This document shows, piece by piece, positions 4,832-6,877 of a stretch of 6,877 bases of DNA. Both the position numbers and the translations under genes were made by a program. The notes under the pieces are model-generated. The model made no database searches, was not told the origin of the DNA, and worked only from the letters and a program-made list of their open reading frames with translations. How positions within the stretch are numbered: position 1 is the stretch's first letter; each line of letters begins with the position of its first letter. The stretch comes from Anaerolineae bacterium (GTDB taxonomy: Bacteria > Chloroflexota > Anaerolineae > JAFGEY01): positions 1-6,877 of the forward strand of contig JAFGJF010000336.1 of NCBI GenBank assembly GCA_016929205.1, given 5' to 3'.

Positions 4832-5326
4832 TCACGTTTTGCAACGGCCCAAAACCCTGGTCATCAGAGCTTGTTGAACATGTTCCGGCACCATACCAGA
4901 CAGATCCCCCCCGCTGCCGGCAATCTCTTTGATAATACTGGAACTCAAAAACGCATAATTTAGATCTGTAAACAGACAAACTGTTTCCACATCCTGCGTT
5001 AAGGCTTTATTGGTCAGGGCCATTTGATATTCGACGTCAAAATCATAGGTCAGACGCAGCCCGCGCACCATCACCTGTGCATTTTGCGCGCGCGCAAAAT
5101 CAACCGTCAAACAATCATAGTGTGTGACGATGACGTTTTCAAGATGTGCGACCGCCTGACACATCATCGCGGTGCGTTCCTCGGCGCTAAACAGCAAATT
5201 CTTTGACGGGCGGTCGTATATCGCCACAAAAAGCTGATCGAAAATCCGAGACGCCCGGGTTGCAATATCAATGTGCCCATTGTGAACCGGATCAAAACTT
5301 CCTGGGTAAATCGCTGTCGTCAACAT
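4832..5326 (-). CDS. coaD: Phosphopantetheine adenylyltransferase (PPAT)
   Basis: CoaD transfers AMP from ATP to 4'-phosphopantetheine, giving dephospho-CoA in the fourth step of coenzyme A synthesis. The 164-residue protein is of normal length and has the nucleotidyltransferase signature YPGSFDPVHNGH at residues 7-18, with H18 in the (H/T)xGH motif. K42 (PSKN) and R88/R91 (RGLR) fall at the same numbers as in the E. coli enzyme, and SSSIIKE near residues 128-134 matches the C-terminal ATP-binding SSSxxKE. The hexameric cytosolic enzyme is a control point for CoA, whose pantetheine arm also forms the acyl-carrier protein served by FabK downstream. The ATG lies six bases after the recG stop; the ribosome binding site AGGGG overlaps that stop, so the two genes are probably co-transcribed. 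The rsmD gene often found before coaD is absent. Confidence 0.97.
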   Translation of the reverse strand: MLTTAIYPGSFDPVHNGHIDIATRASRIFDQLFVAIYDRPSKNLLFSAEERTAMMCQAVAHLENVIVTHYDCLTVDFARAQNAQVMVRGLRLTYDFDVEYQMALTNKALTQDVETVCLFTDLNYAFLSSSIIKEIAGSGGDLSGMVPEHVQQALMTRVLGRCKT

Positions 5327-5332
5327 CTTCCC

Positions 5333-6877
5333 CTAACTCAAATCCCCTTCACCGCCCCAAAATGCGTCCACCCTGGCAGCCAGGAGGCGATGTGCGGGTT
5401 GTGAGAGCGTTGGATCCTCGGCAAATATGGTTTGAGCTTCACGGCGAGCCAGTTCGAGCAACGGCGTGTCGCCCAGGGATGCCAGCTTGAGTTCCGGGAG
5501 GCCGCTCTGTCTGGTTCCGAAAAAGTCGCCAGGGCCGCGCATTTCCAAATCTCTTTCGGCCAGTTTGAACCCATCTTGCGTTTCTTCAATCGCGCGCAGA
5601 CGTTCTTCACCCACGTCGGTCACCGTATCGGCTATCAGAATACAAAAAGACGCGTGCTCGCCCCGTCCGACGCGCCCCCGGAACTGATGAAGCTGCGACA
5701 AGCCAAAACGATTTGCGCCTTCAATCATCATCACCGTAGCATTCGGCACGTCAATGCCCACCTCGACGACCGAGGTCGACACAAGGATGTCCAGTTCGTG
5801 GGCGCTGAACTGGTGCATCACACGCTCTTTTTCTTCCCCTTTGAGCCGCCCGTGGAGCAGTCCCAGGCGTAGATTGGGGAAGATAGATTCTTGCAATCTC
5901 GAGTGCTCTTGAACGGCAGATTTGGCCTCGATCTTGTCCGACTCTTCCACCAACGGACAAATGATATAGGCCTGTCTCCCCTTTTCGATCTGAGATTGCA
6001 CAAAACGATATGCCCGCTCGCGCTCGGCAGGCATAAACCACTTGGTCTGGATAGGCTGTCTGCCCGGCGGCATCTCGTCAATGATCGACAGATCGAGATC
6101 GCCATACGCCGTCAGAGCAAGCGTCCGGGGAATGGGCGTCGCGCTCATAACCAGCATATGTGGGTTATACCCTTTGCCACGCAGTACCCCTCGTTGCCGC
6201 ACGCCAAAGCGATGCTGCTCGTCGATCACAGCCAGCGCAAGGCGCGCAAACTGAACATCTTGCTGGATCACGGCGTGCGTCCCAACGAGAACGTCGATTT
6301 TACCCGAAGCAATCTCGGCATATATCGTTTCTTTTTCGGCTTGCGGCACACTGCCGGTCAACAGACGGACGCAGACGCCGTGCGCGGCAAGCAACTGTCC
6401 AACGGTTGCAAAATGCTGTTCGGCCAGGATCTCGGTCGGAGCCATCATGGTCGACTGGTACCCGGCTTTGGCAACGATCAACATCGCAGCCGCCGCGACG
6501 ACGGTCTTGCCCGATCCAACATCGCCCTGTAGGAGACGGCTCATCGGGCGATCGTCCTTGATGTCTCGAACGATTTCATCGAGCACACGCTGCTGGGCGC
6601 CGGTCAGTTGGTAAGGCAAACCAGCCAGAAATGCGCCCAACAAAGCGCTATCCACCTGGATGGGAATACCGGCTTCCTCTCGCCAATATCGCCGCTGGCG
6701 CAACACACCCAATTGAAGCACCAAGAACTCGTCAAAGGCCAAACGACGGCGTGCCTTCGCCAGGCTGTTTGCATCATCAGGAAAATGCATCTGCGCCACG
6801 GCCTGTTCCCGAGACAGGAATCCAAGCCGTTCACGCATCGGCAGCGGCAAATAATCCGGCAAGCGCTTGCTCCAATA
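5333..6877 (-). CDS. recG: ATP-dependent DNA helicase RecG, 5' end cut by the window edge
   Basis: RecG is a superfamily 2 translocase that remodels stalled replication forks and Holliday junctions. The visible 514 residues run from the end of the wedge domain (LPDYLPLP and QMHFPDD) through both helicase domains to the stop. Motifs seen: Walker A GDVGSGKT (6503-6526), motif Ia MAPTEILAEQH, the DEQH box (6212-6223), motif III SAT (6137-6145), STSVVEVGIDVPNA, motif VI QFRGRVGR (5663-5686), and the RecG-specific TRG segment, GFKLAERDLEMRGPGDF through GTRQ (5507-5572). No motif residue is missing, so the enzyme should be active. The open frame continues to base 6877 (Y-W-S-K-R-L-P-D...), so the TTG at 6862 is not the true start. 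The missing N-terminal part includes most of the wedge domain. Confidence 0.97.
   Translation of the reverse strand, partial: YWSKRLPDYLPLPMRERLGFLSREQAVAQMHFPDDANSLAKARRRLAFDEFLVLQLGVLRQRRYWREEAGIPIQVDSALLGAFLAGLPYQLTGAQQRVLDEIVRDIKDDRPMSRLLQGDVGSGKTVVAAAAMLIVAKAGYQSTMMAPTEILAEQHFATVGQLLAAHGVCVRLLTGSVPQAEKETIYAEIASGKIDVLVGTHAVIQQDVQFARLALAVIDEQHRFGVRQRGVLRGKGYNPHMLVMSATPIPRTLALTAYGDLDLSIIDEMPPGRQPIQTKWFMPAERERAYRFVQSQIEKGRQAYIICPLVEESDKIEAKSAVQEHSRLQESIFPNLRLGLLHGRLKGEEKERVMHQFSAHELDILVSTSVVEVGIDVPNATVMMIEGANRFGLSQLHQFRGRVGRGEHASFCILIADTVTDVGEERLRAIEETQDGFKLAERDLEMRGPGDFFGTRQSGLPELKLASLGDTPLLELARREAQTIFAEDPTLSQPAHRLLAARVDAFWGGEGDLS

Noticed and set aside
6042..6532. Plus-strand frames opposite recG (for example 5891-6532)
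   Set aside because: They mirror conserved RecG helicase motifs on the other strand and show no independent protein signature.
1..6877. CRISPR array, transposon, tRNA or phage genes
   Set aside because: No regularly spaced direct repeats, terminal inverted repeats with transposase, cloverleaf or phage-type proteins were seen on either strand; the only multi-copy elements are the short ones listed.

Overview
All ten supported genes lie on the minus strand, so transcription runs from the high-coordinate end to the low end. No gap between genes exceeds about 160 bases. The set is housekeeping: recG (cut by the right edge), coaD, a coiled-coil SepIVA/DivIVA-like protein, rpmF, fabK, an Asp23/Gls24 protein, a small zinc-finger ORF, nusB, a long TatA/B protein and tatC (cut by the left edge). 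The recG/coaD/SepIVA-like/rpmF order recalls the actinobacterial recG-rsmD-coaD-sepIVA-DUF177-rpmF block. FabK, the Asp23 protein and Tat genes beside nusB suggest Chloroflexota, perhaps Anaerolineae or Caldilineae. That assignment is an inference from gene order and protein style, not a computed result.

Region 1 (6877-4281): RecG helicase, then CoaD 6 bases later, then an 80-base gap with two tandem near-palindromic 12-mers and a weak promoter-like pair. The SepIVA-like protein follows. It has an unusually strong Shine-Dalgarno sequence but no ordinary start codon at the right distance.

Region 2 (4280-3846): rpmF has a textbook promoter (TTGACA, 17 bases, TATAAT), a leader that can fold in alternative ways, a GTG start, a hairpin straight after its stop codon and a rho-independent terminator. 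It looks like a self-contained transcription unit.

Region 3 (3870-1): a promoter-like TTGACA lies inside the terminator hairpin, and its predicted start of transcription falls almost on the fabK ATG. This suggests a leaderless fabK message. Then come the Asp23 gene, a 66-residue ClpX-like C4 zinc-finger ORF that overlaps nusB, nusB itself (TTG start), a 426-residue TatA/B protein and tatC, the last two joined by an ATGA overlap. Spacing is tight enough for one operon that couples fatty-acid synthesis, an envelope-linked protein, an antitermination factor and the Tat translocase.

No mobile element, CRISPR array, tRNA or rRNA was seen. The most unusual items are the zinc-finger ORF overlapping nusB, the repeat-bearing tail of the Tat protein, the SepIVA-like protein with its odd start, and the combined terminator and promoter in front of fabK.
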